Of a DNA stretch of 64,000 nucleotides, positions 26,201-37,700 are shown one piece after another. Both the position numbers and the translations under genes were made by a program. Origin of the DNA: Apus apus (taxonomy: Eukaryota; Chordata; Aves; Apodiformes; Apodidae); contig NC_067283.1 in NCBI RefSeq assembly GCF_020740795.1, positions 80,263,184-80,327,183 of the forward strand, given 5' to 3'. The notes beneath the pieces were generated by a model, which saw nothing but the letters and a program-made list of their open reading frames with translations, was not told the origin of the DNA and ran no database searches. Numbering within the stretch: position 1 is the first letter of the stretch; each line of letters opens with the position of its first letter.

Positions 26201-28743
26201 TCTTGAAGTGATTCAGTGTCAGATGTCAGCAACTCAGATTAGCATTTGACTTTTAAAGAGTACTATAACTCCTTTAGAAGTCCAAATGCCCAAATAAAAA
26301 CATCATTAGAATACGACTAATGCAGCCTAATTGTAATTAAAAAAAAAAATTAAAATTAAAAATTCACAGCCTAAACCAAGAGGAAATTAAGAAGTTCCTA
26401 AAGATAAAACGTCATACAATTCTAATCACACCCACAAATTTTGTTATGCAAGGGTAATGAAAGCAGTGTAATTACACGACCTTTTGATTCCTGAGCGCTG
26501 GTCATTCTCTCCTGTTTTCAAAACAACTAAATTAAAACCATACTCATCTCCCCTAGTTCAGCTTGGCACCGTGACTGCCATGGTTCAGCTGTGTAGGGTC
26601 AGAAGGTACAGGATGTCGAGGTATTTCTGAAATCTCAAACTCACTTGACTCTGTAATCATGCAAAACCATTTTCAGACATACAGCTCAAGAAAAACAGCA
26701 GACATTAATGAAAAGCATTTTAATGTTTGTTGGTTTATCCTTGGGAGGTAGGACGTGAAGATTTAAACTGGAAGCTGTATCTAAGAAACAAGGCAGTCAG
26801 AAAGTCCTGATGTTGAATGAGAAATCCCCAACATTCAGTCAAGCAACCTGGTCCAAAGAGTTAAAGAAAACGAAAAAACTTGTCTCTCAGTGGAAAAAAA
26901 CCTCAGAACTACAAAAAATAAAGTTTTTTTTTTCAGAATTCTAGATCCAAATGCAGATACTTATCCATAAAAGCACTTACATTTAATAGGCTGACCATTA
27001 CCTTAAGCTGCCTTTGCCCTTGAAATTAAATTCTAACACCCTTCACCTAGATTTTAAACAACACCAGTAGTATTTTGTATAGACAGGCAAAACTGCAGCT
27101 TTTCCTCCTACTCTGTGGTGTCCCCTTCAATTTCCAGTTTAACTATTTGCCTAGCAGGAAAGAGATACAGTTCTTAAAGGAGCAAACTCCAGTGAGCACT
27201 AAGAAGTCTTCCAAGCCTTAAAACCAAAATGGGCCATTTCTTCCTGTTTCACAGACTTCATCTCTTTGTTTCATCACTTGCAGAAACTGGAGTGGACGAA
27301 AGGATGGCAAGTGGGAATAACTGCACTCGCACACACCAGCAATCGAGCAGTTAGCACCACACCAGCTTAAAACTCACTTACTGAACACCTCAGAAATCTG
27401 CTGCTTTCTCCACTACAGAAAACGAAAGTATAAACTGAATACAACTTGTACAGCTCCTCCAAAAAGCAAACCAGTTGATCAGTACGAAAGACAGCGCAAA
27501 ATGAGAGCTGGACCAGTAAACCTCAAAGCAGAAACATCCCGAATGGCACAGCAGAAAAGCAAACCGGTAAGGCATGGCAGCCTAAGAGACGACTTGACAG
27601 TAGGTTGAGATGCAGAAAACTCAAGCGCTACAGACACGTGGACTGGAAGGGGTGCATGTCCATCTTCCCGAATCACGCCCTCGCTTCTGATCCCCTTTTT
27701 CCTAAACCTTCACCTTTTTGACGGGAACAGAAGCCAGTCTGCAACACTAAAATTCAGGGACCACACAGAAAAAAAAAATATAAAAAAAAAAATCCAAAGA
27801 CAAACCCCAAAGCCCGCCAGCAACCCTCCCTTCCCACCGAAACAAGTGACCAAACCCCAAACGCGCACCTGCTGGGAGGAGCGGCGCGCCTTGCTGGTTT
27901 AGAGCCACGCCGACCGCCCGCACCGTCGAGCCGACAGCGCAGGGCAGGCACTCAGAACGCACAACTTCCCCAAGAAAACCCCAACATCACCTCGCACACG
28001 GGAAACTTCTCCCAGAGGCCTGACCCCCCGGGCCCGCCCCGGGCCGCTGCCAAGCCCCGCACCCGCGGCCCCGCCCGGCAGGTGCGCTGCGGGACCCAGC
28101 GCGGGGAGGGAGCGGGGAGGGCGGGCGCACGGCCCCGGCGGTCCCGCCGCCTCCCCGAGCAGCTTTCCGGGCGCTGCCCCTTGGCCCCAAAACGGCCCCG
28201 GAAAAAAAAAAAAAAGAAAAAAAAGAAAAAAAAAAAAGCCAAGCGGACAAGAAAATGTAAAAAAAAAAAAAAAATCAAGGAGCGATGAAATGAAACCTGA
28301 ACCCGCGCAGCCCCCGCCGCCTCACCCGCTCCGCCGCCGGTGCCTCCCCGGGGAGCCAACCCCGGCCGCAGCCGCGACGCCGACACCGCCCGCGGCGGCC
28401 CCGGGGCGGGATCCCGCGGGGCGCCCTCCCCGCACACCCCGCCTTTCCCCGGCCGGCAGGGCGCGGGGCCCCGCTCCGCCCTGCCTCGCCCCGCCCTGCT
28501 CCCGGGGCCCCGCGGCCCCTGCCCCTGCTGCCGGCCCGGCACAGCGGGGGAGTGAGAAGGGCCGAGGCCTCCCGGCTCCGTCCAGCCAGCCAGCGGCCAG
28601 GCGGGCCCCGTGGTGGTGGCGGCGGCGGCGGCCCCGGCTTCGGGAAGGCAGGCGAAGCCTTGTCGCCCATCCGTCAGCCTGTCCTCAGCTTGCGGAGCCC
28701 GTGGCGCTCGCCGTTCCCCCGGCGAGCCCTGCAGCTCCTCCAT
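8430..28743 (-). CDS. OTULINL: OTULINL (FAM105A), membrane-anchored OTU-like pseudodeubiquitinase
   Basis: OTULINL is a paralogue of the Met1-linkage deubiquitinase OTULIN. The human protein is reported as an ER-membrane protein without deubiquitinase activity. Joining 28326-28743, 16540-16699, 16400-16431, 16200-16291, 12892-13041, 11986-12114, 9741-10013 and 8430-8609 gives one frame of 477 codons with GT-AG introns. Without the long first exon the length fits the roughly 356-residue human protein. One hydrophobic segment lies at about 164-180 (GQLMLSMSFLVAVFWYC). The OTU domain covers about 205-475, with SQGCNWIQQYSFGP, GKLRKC and SFMMNHLN as diagnostic strings. DNYC (254-257) keeps the Cys of the OTU active site, but the C-terminal DRYYHIPIF has Tyr where OTULIN has the catalytic His. 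The PDZ-binding tail of OTULIN is absent. The start codon is the weak point. Confidence 0.92.
9741..10013 (-). CDS. OTULINL: OTULINL exon 7
   Basis: 273 nt, 91 codons in phase 0. It begins WIEISATKDHEERGNMCNTL, contains LYEAIKFIMLYEAVEAYEQ and ends in SSSDPLSFMMNHLNSIGD ... LDQ. These helices form the body of the OTU fold. The donor is gtaata, the acceptor tttctag. Confidence 0.95.
11986..12114 (-). CDS. OTULINL: OTULINL exon 6
   Basis: 129 nt, 43 codons in phase 0: FPEKLLYSQGCNWIQQ, then YSFGPERYTGPNVFGKLRKC, then MEALKTN. The acceptor is a C-rich tract ending cccag, the donor gtgagt. The sequence is near-identical in register to human OTULINL exon content as I recall it. Confidence 0.95.
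12892..13041 (-). CDS. OTULINL: OTULINL exon 5: nucleophile-position loop
   Basis: 150 nt, 50 codons in phase 0. It starts AYEELFWSYHVKYLRQ, then VRRDNYCVLRAVLFQIFSQ, then FPSWMKERDILK. In OTULIN the equivalent GDNYC supplies the catalytic Cys129. Here Asp-Asn-Tyr-Cys is intact, whereas I recall Asp in place of Cys in human OTULINL. The donor is gtaaaa, the acceptor ttttctag. Confidence 0.95.
13042..16199 (-). other. OTULINL intron 4 with an antisense LTR
   Basis: A 3.2 kb intron whose only recognised content is the LTR at 14,373-14,947. The rest is unique-looking sequence without coding signal. Confidence 0.75.
14373..14947 (+). mobile_element. Solo LTR of an avian endogenous retrovirus
   Basis: The element begins TGTGCTGGTTTGGGCTGGGA and ends AAACCATGACA, the TG...CA form of a retroviral LTR. 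It has a TATA-like box (gtataaag, about 14,646) and a poly(A)-signal-like tattaaac near 14,820, so its sense strand is plus, opposite to OTULINL. No internal retroviral genes flank it. The 5-bp flanks (cttcc and ctctc) are not a clear target-site duplication. I recognise the 5' and 3' end sequences from LTRs abundant in neoavian genomes; the exact family name cannot be given. Confidence 0.8.
16200..16291 (-). CDS. OTULINL: OTULINL exon 4: start of the OTU-like region
   Basis: 92 nt: two bases completing Arg, then 30 codons NLSVLTEVDLLGYSAREWKG ... KHMRE, ending in phase 0. The donor is gtaaga, the acceptor gatttag. The NLSV..EVDLL..REWKGET pattern is shared with human OTULINL as I recall it. 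Confidence 0.92.
16400..16431 (-). CDS. OTULINL: OTULINL 32-nt microexon
   Basis: 32 nt: one base completing Arg, ten codons WSNYLRRKLI, then one base of Arg. The acceptor is ggatttcag, the donor gtaata. Both flanking introns are exactly 108 nt. The product corresponds to the human juxtamembrane segment around WWIGYLQRK. Both junction phases agree with the neighbouring exons, so the exon is needed to keep the frame. Confidence 0.88.
16540..16699 (-). CDS. OTULINL: OTULINL exon 2: membrane segment
   Basis: 160 nt: two bases completing Gly, 52 codons, then two bases of Arg. It begins RHEVRSWTTAAKQ and carries the hydrophobic stretch LMLSMSFLVAVFWYC followed by RRLYSFLAQLLK, a single-pass anchor with a basic flank. 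This parallels the human segment that starts around VHSW. An out-of-frame ATG lies eight bases into the exon and would open a short 18-codon frame if exon 1 lacked a start. Confidence 0.9.
22151..22680 (+). other. GC-rich patch framed by splice-site-like ends
   Basis: About 530 bp, clearly richer in G+C than the intron around it. On the plus strand it starts after a pyrimidine tract ending tgctag and stops at cacag|gtgagt, a perfect donor consensus. No single frame stays open across it. It could be a noncoding exon, an old LTR or retrocopy remnant, or chance. I recognise no family. Confidence 0.3.
23213..23296 (+). repeat. (ATT)n microsatellite
   Basis: About 28 uninterrupted ATT units. It ends three bases from the 3' terminus of the minus-strand CR1 that follows. 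Confidence 0.97.
23299..23660 (-). mobile_element. CR1 LINE, 3' fragment
   Basis: It starts at the CR1 3' end (on plus: gaatcatagaatggtttcgg ttggaaggga) and runs back through the conserved 3' region, including the CR1-typical ctgttccagtgtctca and accccttgtctta blocks. It is 5'-truncated, as most CR1 copies are. It lies in OTULINL intron 1 in the same orientation as the gene. Confidence 0.9.
28103..28125 (+). other. Potential G-quadruplex, plus strand
   Basis: Five runs of three or four G with loops of one to three bases (ggggagggagcggggaggg, then cggg). It lies in OTULINL intron 1 on the template strand. Confidence 0.6.
28201..28275 (+). repeat. A-rich tract inside the CpG island
   Basis: Three A-runs with scattered G and one short break (gccaagcggacaag) sit within otherwise very GC-rich DNA. 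In the OTULINL transcript this is a U-rich block in intron 1, starting about 50 nt after the exon 1 donor. Confidence 0.85.
28326..28743 (-). CDS. OTULINL: OTULINL first coding exon (start uncertain)
   Basis: The donor cgg|gtgagg at 28,324-28,325 leaves one base that combines with exon 2 to keep the frame. The open frame reaching it has a single ATG, at 28,743 (MEELQGSPGERR), with an in-frame TGA two codons upstream. That would give 139 residues rich in Pro, Ala, Gly and Arg, against about 25 in human. The ATG has C at -3 and G at +4, so its context is only moderate. Alternatives are a non-AUG start nearer the donor, or a noncoding exon 1 with translation from Met158 in exon 2. The donor is well supported by phase; the start is not. 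Confidence 0.5.
28424..28450 (-). other. Potential G-quadruplex in OTULINL exon 1
   Basis: On the minus strand four G-runs (GGGG, GGGG, GGGG, GGG) are separated by six, five and one bases. This is the coding strand, so the structure could form in the mRNA near the presumed translation start. Confidence 0.55.
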
Positions 28744-28760
28744 CAGTCAGATGGAGCTTC

Positions 28761-31700
28761 TGCTTTGGTGTCACGCTACATGATTTAAGGTTTTATCGCA
28801 GCAGTTCCCTTAACGGAGACCAACGCCACCAGCATCCCTCTGAAGTCTGTCCCTGAAGTGGAAGCACAGCCTACTGGCTTCAAAGCAGTTGGGTTTGGGT
28901 TGTTGTGGTGTGTTGTTTTTTTTTTCCTTATTTTCGTTAAATAGTAATTTCCTCTCTAATTTACTTATTAACAAAGTGAAGTATGTGCATCCAGAAAATA
29001 ATTCACCCTTGCCAGGTGCCTTCCTTAAAGAAGTCTTTCAGGTGCAGTTTGTCCCAACTGTACGTGAGCAGTTTGCACAGACCAGTGTAATTCCTTTCCT
29101 CGTCACACATTAAAGAACCATTATTTTCTATCTCCCTAAGGACTTTGAAGGAAAAACAGAAGGGAATTGTAATGGTTTGAACAAGTGACGCAGACTTAAA
29201 TCTTAAAACTCTGTAAGAGTTATAAGCAGTTTGCTCCAGCACTGAGCTAGGACAAACTTACAGGATTGATTTGTTGGTGGTGTTTGTGTTTTGTTTTGTT
29301 TTTTTCTGAAATATCATAAGATATTAAAACGGCTGGAGATAGAAAATCAACACTTTTCATGAAAACAGCGAAGAGATTTGTACTGTCTGGCATGAATACA
29401 AGGTTGTTTCTCCATCCATCTCAGCTAATTTGAGAAAGGAACAAACCAGCATTTTTATTACCAAGTGTGCCAAGTGCTCACTTGGGTGCACTCATAGAAT
29501 GCCACCAACACAGTTATCCAAGTAAAACAAAACCTAGGGTTAAAAACCAGCAAAGAACAGCAGAAATAAGTAGTTGACTTAAGAGGCCTAGAGTTGCTAG
29601 ATGTCTAGCACAGTGTACTGCTCCCTTGAAAAAATCCATTTTGGAAAAAAAAATACCTCTGAAGTGCTTGCTCCATGGCTCCCTGCAGCATCAGCTAGCT
29701 GCTGCTTTTTGTTTGGACATGCAATTTCTGGTTTAATGTAGCTGTATCTCAGGAGGTGCAACTGAGAGGGATGCTATTAGGATGTGGGTCACACAGCATC
29801 AACCTGCAAAGGCTCCAGAGTACCTGGGATTTGCTTCTGAGACACATCTTGCCTGTGGCAATCACATGCTTCATCTTCTCTTTCCAGCTTCCTTCTCACC
29901 TTGGCCAGGCCAGTGTTGGTGCTGCTTGATGGTTTAGCATTCCAGCCAAATCCAATTTTGCCTCTTTCTGTCCTCCCTAGCCTGTGCTAAGATCTGAGGA
30001 TTTAACAGGGAATTTCTTTGTGCAGACAGGCCTGAAAGTTAATGTTTATCTGGTTGCTGACTCATTAGAGGAGAGAGATGAAACACACACAAGTACAAAC
30101 ACTGTAGATCAACCGCCGTATCAGTGAGTCCTTCCCACTTCCCGGTGCTCTGCTCTTTTCTTGGGACTTTTATTCAGAACTTCAGTGCTATCTAGAGAAT
30201 AGCCTGTGCCCCTCCGTGTGTGCTCTTGCTTGGAATAAGCCCTGAGGCAATCAATCAATCAGAGATCACTTACTTGAAACTTCTTCAAGTATTTTTTAAA
30301 CTAACACTGTCCATATGCTTTTTCTTCCTCCTTAAGCTCTTTATGAACGTCTTCCCTGAGCCACTTACAGAGAGTCCTCTGCTACGTTTTCCCATCTGTG
30401 GGCTTTGGCAGGAGAATATTGTCTTCCTCCTTGCAAGTCACTGAGGTGGGGCAGCCACTACCCACGTCCCTCCTTGGTCTGTGATGCAGACAGCTGTGGT
30501 GAGACTGAGCCAAGTGACACAGAGGCCTCCAGCACTCTGTGTTGGACTGGTCTGGGTGTGGCATTCCTGTTAGATGAATATGAGTTACGATAATCCTAAG
30601 GGGTACAAGCAAGGTCTAGATCTGAGCCAGGATCAGCTGCAGAAAGGGGGACAGCAGCAAACTGGAAGGCAGTTTCTGTTGTGGACTGTGCAAAAGGAGA
30701 AGCAAGATGCTACAAGGGTTCAGAAAGCTTCAGAAAGTGTGAACTTCCCTGAAATATGTTGGAAAACAATGTGAAGAGCTAGAAAAGGCCTTAGTTAAAG
30801 TATGCATTCAATGTTTTTCTGCAGCATAATGCCTCTGGTGCTTCGCTTCCAAGTAGGCCACAGCTCTGCAGGGACAAGGGGACAGCTCCAGAGAGCTTTG
30901 ACTAGAAGCAGCCTAAGTTTGATTCTTGTCCTCCAGACCTTCTGATCATGGCATTTCACTCTGACAAGGCTATGTGCTAATGGCAAACTTTTACTGATTG
31001 GGGATATTTATGATATTTCCTTCCTTTAGGGGAGCATTATGAACTTGCCCATAACACAAACCTCCAGGTTTTTCTGCAGGTCATGGCATCTCTAAGCTGC
31101 AGGCATGACTGTGACCACCTCACTCCGCTTGCACCCACACAACACTGCAGAGCAATTACAGCAAAGGCTTGCACTGAAGGCTGCACTAAGCAAGCGTGAA
31201 GACATTTTAACTGTCTCCATTTAAACCCACAAGTCAGCAGCAGAAGCAAGTGTCGTTTCTTGCTCCCTTCTGCAGGTGAGCAGCAGAATTATAACCACAG
31301 CCCAGAGAACATGAACAATTCAAAAGGAGTAAAAAAAGCCTGCTGAGACAAAGGCAACAGCATCCAACCCAGTAAAGGTAGGAAACCTCGGTACAGGTTG
31401 GGTGAGAGCTTCACCCTTTGGTTTTCCAAGTCCATTATTAACAGTCAGGAACCATTTCCTTATTTGTCATCATTTATTACTACTATCAAGGTCAGGTATA
31501 GCCCGATACATAGGTAAAAGTAGTTGCCCATGCAGTATGATCAACTGATCACCAGCTTGGTGAGATGCCAAAATTTACAAACCCAAAGGACTTACCAACA
31601 CTTCTCTTCAAGTGGTTAATTCTGCTCCATTTTTCTTGCTCAGTGAACTCATCTCTGTTATCACTTGCGTTTCTGTCATGTCTCCTCTGCATCTCTTCTC

Positions 31701-34700
31701 CAGAGTATCGCCCCAGCTGGGTTTCTCTCTCCTGACTTCTTTTGCTGGAGGTAGAAAACAAGTTGCTACAGACTCAGCTCGTCTTCACAGATCAACAAGC
31801 TGTGAGAGGATCTGGCTTCCTGTTTCATTTCCGTTGAAGTTTTCAAAGTCACACAGGCTCTCTATGCTTCTCCATGTCCAAGCCACAAGAGAAAAAAAAA
31901 AAAAAAAAAAAAAAGGAGCATAACTCAGCTATTTATAAAGTTCACATAGCTACCTCCCTCTGCATCTTCCAAATTGTTTGGGTGCTGGAGGTTGCAGGGT
32001 GATTTTCAGAGTGTGATGTACCACTCATACATGGTCTCTGCCTTGGTGGTAGTCCTCAGAGAGTCACAGTCTCTTTTTCCTAACTCCAAAGCCATGTTTG
32101 ATTGCTAAGATTTAACATTACTTACAATGCAATAGATATGCTTTCTGCAGAAACACTCTGGCTGTGAAGAGAAAACAGATGGTCCACACAAGTATCCCCT
32201 TTCTATTAAGATATGGAAGATGCTATCTAGAAGCAAAATTTACATAGACACAATTAAATCACTTCATAGACACAGGATTTTTAATAAGACTAAGCAAAAG
32301 GCCCCTCAAGAGATTCTTTACTTCCCCCCCCCCCCACTCCTCGTTTGAAGTTAAATGAGACCAGTGGTTTCTTTACAGTCTAAGGCTACTAATTGCTTCT
32401 TAATTACACTGTAGGAAAGTGTATCGCAATGCCATAGCTTACAAGTTCACTAAATCCAGTTTTCTGCTCTGAAAATAACCACAAGTTCTTGTTTCTGAGG
32501 TGGAAGCAACAATTTGCCCAGCAATATTCATCCTCTGTCAACTGTCACTTCACATTACAGATGGATTTTTTAAAAAATTGCTGTAACTCCTGCAGTTTCT
32601 GACTGACATTTTCCCTTTCACTGGAGTGTCAGTTTCCCTTTCTACATCTTTTATTACAGTATTTTTGTAAAATTAGTTTTTAAATGCTGTTTCTTCATTA
32701 TCACCCTTGCTAAGAAAAAAAAAAAAAAATTGGAAAGGTGGGGCTGGGAAGTTCACCATTACTAATGTAATTCTATTCTTTCTGTTTGTTGGCATCTGAG
32801 GAGCTGAAGGTGAAATCTGCTTTCCATGCTCCAGTCCAAAGCTTGGGCCCCATGACTGCAAGCCTGCAAACAGTTACTTCACCATTTACGGTAGAGGAGG
32901 GAGGAGAGGAACAATAAAGAATTTTCTGTCTTTTAAGTGTTCACTTGCTGCCTCTTTGAATCCTGTCATGCTGCTCATGCTCTGTGCCAGTGAGCATCCA
33001 AAGGCAGTGAGTGAACACTTAGAAGACAGTATATACACACACACACATATATATGCATACATTTATAAGTATATATGCATGTTTTTTATCTGTGATCAGT
33101 TTCCATTAGCAGAACAAGATAATTCTGAGAGGGGAAAAACAGGGCTAGCTACAGGACCAGTGCATCTCCAAGGGGAGAGTTTGAAAGAAAATTAGTAGGA
33201 GAAAAGAAACAAACACTGCATGTGCTCTGTTTTGCTTTACTTGCTCAGCACTGGTGTAGTTTGCTTTGGGTTTTTTTGTTGGTTTGGGGTTTTTTTTGTT
33301 TGTTTTGGGTTTGGGGTTTTTTTTAACAAAGAAAAAAACCTAGCTGTTTAGTGTCAATTATACAGTGAAAATTAACTGTCTTTGCTGCATTGAATTCCCT
33401 TTAATAATCTCAAGTTCCTCTGTTGTACTTCTTAATATATTTTTGTTTCGTAGGTTGGTTTGGTCTGGCCAGAAACAGTTCTGGATGTTTAGCCCTGCCT
33501 GCTTATCCTCTTTACTTGCAGTTTCCCTGCTCTTTTACACTTACACTGTATTTCCCAGCCAAACGTAGCTGGTTCACCTCTATAACTCTTTAATAATGAT
33601 TTAGGCTTTATCCAAGCAGGAAGAGCATGGATTTTCTCACTTTCCAGCTGTGCTAGGGCATGAATATTTGTCTGAGCTCTGCATTTCTTCATAGTCCTGT
33701 GAGCATCCTTAGGGTGTGGTGAAAATGCTCAGACATCTGAAAACTGTGTAGCATGGATCTAGGAAGTTGGAAGAGTTTTGGAAAGTGATGTCGTCTTTGC
33801 TCCAACAGGATCAGGTAACAGGCAAAAAAGGACTCCAAAAGGGAGAAGAGGACAGACCAGGACCTTCTTCACACCTTCCTTGTAGGAGAGCCCCAGATGA
33901 GCTTTGGAACTGGTCAAAGTTACAAAAAATGAAGGATAAATTCCACACATAGCCCCCATGCCTTTTTAAGAAATGACTAAGAGGTTTATGCAAGGCCCTG
34001 GGGAGAAGAGAAAGACAAACCTAAAGTGGAAGATGATGTTTGGTGTGCTAGAGTGCTAGAGGCAGTGACCACGTGGGCTGACATAGTCCACAAATTGCTA
34101 AGTAGCTGCTGTTTGCACGTCTGCCCATTTGCAAGCTTTATCATATTCACAAGCTGACAAGGAAATTTCCTTTGTCCACCCCCACACTTCTGTGGTGGGT
34201 GTTATCAGGCTGCCTCTCCTACTCGTGACATTCCCCTGTTCTGCGAGATACAGAAAATGAAGTCTGCATTTGGCTTCAAATCCAGCTCAAGATGCTTGTT
34301 TCCATTCTTGCCATGATAGGAGAGAGCTCATGGTCTTCGATGGCAGTTGGGAAAACCCAAACATGACCTGGCACAACATCATCCAGCTATTTGGAAGCTT
34401 TAAGCACAAATGCTCTAGAGATGCGATGTCTGCCCAAGTTTGTCCCAGAGTTGCAGGCAGTTTCATCTCTGTTACTGAGCTTTAGAGCCAACTTCTTCCT
34501 GTCTTTCTGCTTTCTCCCTTTCTATCAGAAGCAGACCGGGGTTACCAATATCCCCAACCTCCAATTGTATGTAGTCACTTTTGTTCTGCTGCAACAAGCT
34601 GTCCTACTCTCTCATCTGAAGAAGTCACCATTTTAGGAAAAATTATCCATATTGTTAGCAACTTTTTGCTGCAGCCAGAGAGGTTGGGGACAGGAGAGGT

Positions 34701-37700
34701 GCTGCCCTATGCTGGTACACAACAGGTTACTTAGTGGACCAAGAGGCTATCCTTTTCCTTTTGAAGACTGATAAGGGGACTAGCATCAATACAATTTACC
34801 TTCTGGACAGATTTGTATTTTGGAAGCCCACGCACATTGCTGGTGCAGAGTTACCTCCATGTGTGTGGGCTTGGGCACAGGAGATCAACATCTTTGTGAA
34901 AAGGAATTGCTGTTCCAAAATCTGTGATGGGCCTTGCTTTTGGACAGATCGTTCCAAATCACGTACCTCATGCTTGGAGGAAGAGTCCCTGTTACAGCTT
35001 CTTTTTCTTTAGAAATCAACGTGCAAAGACTCAGAATGCAGCTGTTCATCCTTCAGGCTGCAAGACATCATTACTGCCAGAAGAAACGAAACACAGCCTA
35101 TTTGTAGGCACTTGCTTTTCTTTTTTTGTCTTGTGTCAGTGCTTGCCTTTGCAACACTGACAAAATATTTATGTTTCGCTGTCAACAGTGTGTAGCAACA
35201 AATCAAAGTAAGCATTTTAAAACCTGGTTGCTGTGAGTGACTCACTGAGACTCCAGCACTGAAGATCAGAACACCCCTTTCCCTGGGCTTCTCTTGTGGA
35301 GGAGGAATGAGCCACTTTCTGCCACCTCCCCTAGGAACAGCAGCGGTCAGCAGCAATGGCTTGTTTTGTACTGAAACGGCAAAACAGGATCCCTGTGGGG
35401 AAGAAAAGAGCTTATTCTTTTCAGAGGAAAGAGTCACACTGACCCAAAATGCCTTCAGTGCCATCAATGAAAAGAACAAACTTTCTTCAGAGGGAGGCTT
35501 AGCAACAAGCAGGAAAATGAAACAGATGTAAAAACCAAGGCCAGAAAGAGCAAGCAGTAGCCTGTACACAAAGGAGCAACAGTGCTGATGGAAAAGTCAA
35601 GGAGAGACAAGGGTTTGAGCATGTACATGCCCTCTTTCAGAATGCAGCTTATTGATCTAAAAGACTTTTAGATTAATGGAGATGGTAAGAGAAGATGTTA
35701 TTTTCTGAAAGACTCTTTGTACATCTGATAGTTTGCTTATTGTGATTGCAAAGATAAACATCCTGGTTCTATTTGCCATTTTCTTTCCCTGTCTTCTAAC
35801 ATACTTGCCATCCATGCTGACAGCTGAAATGTGCTTCTTCATTTAGCGGGTCAAAACTATCTACTCCTAAGCTAATATACACTATACTTGTCTATATATT
35901 TCACAACACAGAAGGAAGAATGACATTAATTTATTTTAATTAGGATATGAGACAGGAATTCAGAGGATGAAGGTATTTTTTGCAGTTGCCAAAATCTTAG
36001 GCATCATCAGCAAATTCTTTTACCACCTGTTAGGAAAGGGGAAAGGAAATAAGATGCTTTCTCCATCTGTAAAGCAAAGCTTGATGATTAAAATTGAGAG
36101 ATGCTGAAAATACCATGGTGATGGAGACTCTTCAGCTGAGTGTACAGCCCCTGCTGTGATGACAAGCAGCACTCTCATCTCTCTGTGCAGTCAGTGACAA
36201 TAAAGACAGAATTCTACTTGCAAAGGATGTCAGCACCTTCCTCACAAAGGATTAAATTATTTATTTTTCTGCAGTTTTTATGGATCTTGCCCCTTTCAAC
36301 ATTCTGTACTATTTAGACTGCAAGTATTAGGATTTCTACTTTTCTGGCAAATAAATGACATAAATTTTATTTTTAAAATAGCCCGTGTTGAGAATGTAAA
36401 AACGAAATTTTCTGACTGATCCCGTATACACATATATATGCATACACACACATTTCCCTGGACCCATATTCCACCACAGAAATTTTGTCTCAGTGGCTTT
36501 GGATGTTTAGAGGATTTCCAGAGATCCCATGGCCCTGGAAGAAGTGCTGTTTCCTGAGCCTGTCAGGCTTGCAGGGATCCCAGATGCCACTCGTGGGCAT
36601 GCACAAAGCAGCTTGTGCAGAATAGCACAGCAGGTCTGATCCATTCCCAGCAGGCTGGACTCCAGGCATGTTTGCTACAAGTTCCAGGAGTCAGTGCTTC
36701 ATTTTGGCTTCTTGCATTTTACAGAAGGAAGGTGGAGATTTTGAGCAGCAATAGAAGAACAAAGCGAAAGTCTTCCTCATAAGTTTGGGAGAAGGACTGT
36801 GTCTTGAATATCCTCTGAACAATATGGATTTACATTACAGCAGAATAACATTGCTTTCTGTGGTGCTTCAGGATGACAGTTTGAGGATACTCAAACTGTC
36901 CCACCAAATGTTATGGGGAGTTTTACATTTGAAAGGATCATTAACTATACAATCACAAAATTGGATCCTTGTGTCACAGGTTTTCTTTGAAAAGCCTGAA
37001 TGGTTTCTGCATATGTTAATAAACTTGCTTTAGCACTGAGAGCATAAATGCATGACAAATTGTCTGGGAGGAGAAATGAAAGGGAGGCCATCTAAACTTC
37101 CATTTTTGTGAGGGAAGGAATCTGACATGCTGGAGGCACAGCAGGAAACCAATGAGGAACAGAATGTACAACCATTGCTGCTGTTAAATATAGCTCCTCA
37201 GCTCTGACGCCTTGAAGAGCATTGCTCTTGGGGTCTCTGCTAACAAGTGTCTCATATCCCAAAAAACATCTCACCTTCAGGACATTTCAAAAAGTCACAT
37301 CAGATGAGGGTCTTCTGCCTCTTTCTCTGTCTATTTTAAATTATTCCAGAAGGTGCTGGAGCACTTCTGTACAGGTCATACAAGCATAATGCTGCTGGAT
37401 TTAATTTTTTTAAAAGTTTATGCTGGCCTAACATAACTGTCAAATATTTAATTCTAGCTTCTGCTAGTGAAGCTATTCTGCCATCAATTTTGTATTACAA
37501 GTGAAGAAAACAAACAAAAACAAGCAGAAGATTCTTTATGCTTTGCTAAATTTGTTCTTTCCAAGTGAGCATAGGAGCAGTCCTTCCTCCACCAACTTTC
37601 AGGTATATTATTCTGACACCAAATGCACAAGTATGACTCAAACAGCATGATTACAACAGCATCATGGTAAGGTAAATATCGTATAGTTATACTTCCTGCC

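Larger units (their letters stand above)
16700..28325 (-). other. OTULINL intron 1
   Basis: An 11.6 kb intron from the CpG island to exon 2. It holds a T-run at about 21,919-21,940, the GC-rich patch at 22,151-22,680, the (ATT)n tract at 23,213-23,296 and the CR1 at 23,299-23,660. A low-complexity A-rich stretch lies at 19,660-19,750. No coding exon was found. Confidence 0.75.
27860..28760 (-). promoter_or_regulatory. CpG island covering OTULINL exon 1 and promoter
   Basis: A sharp rise in G+C and CpG dinucleotides against AT-rich flanks, with GC boxes (ggggcggg type) on both strands. It contains OTULINL exon 1 and the start of intron 1, so it most likely holds the transcription start. I see no TATA box. 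An A-rich run at 28,201-28,275 interrupts it. No gene reading away on the plus strand is evident. Confidence 0.8.

Noticed and set aside
28290-28856. 188-codon open frame on the plus strand in the CpG island
   Set aside because: It is the shadow of GC-rich sequence opposite OTULINL exon 1; its composition (Pro, Arg, Ala) is only what GC-rich DNA gives.
35009-35569. 186-codon open frame on the minus strand in the spacer
   Set aside because: No recognisable domain, no splice framing of conserved sequence and no promoter-like context; a chance open frame is likely.
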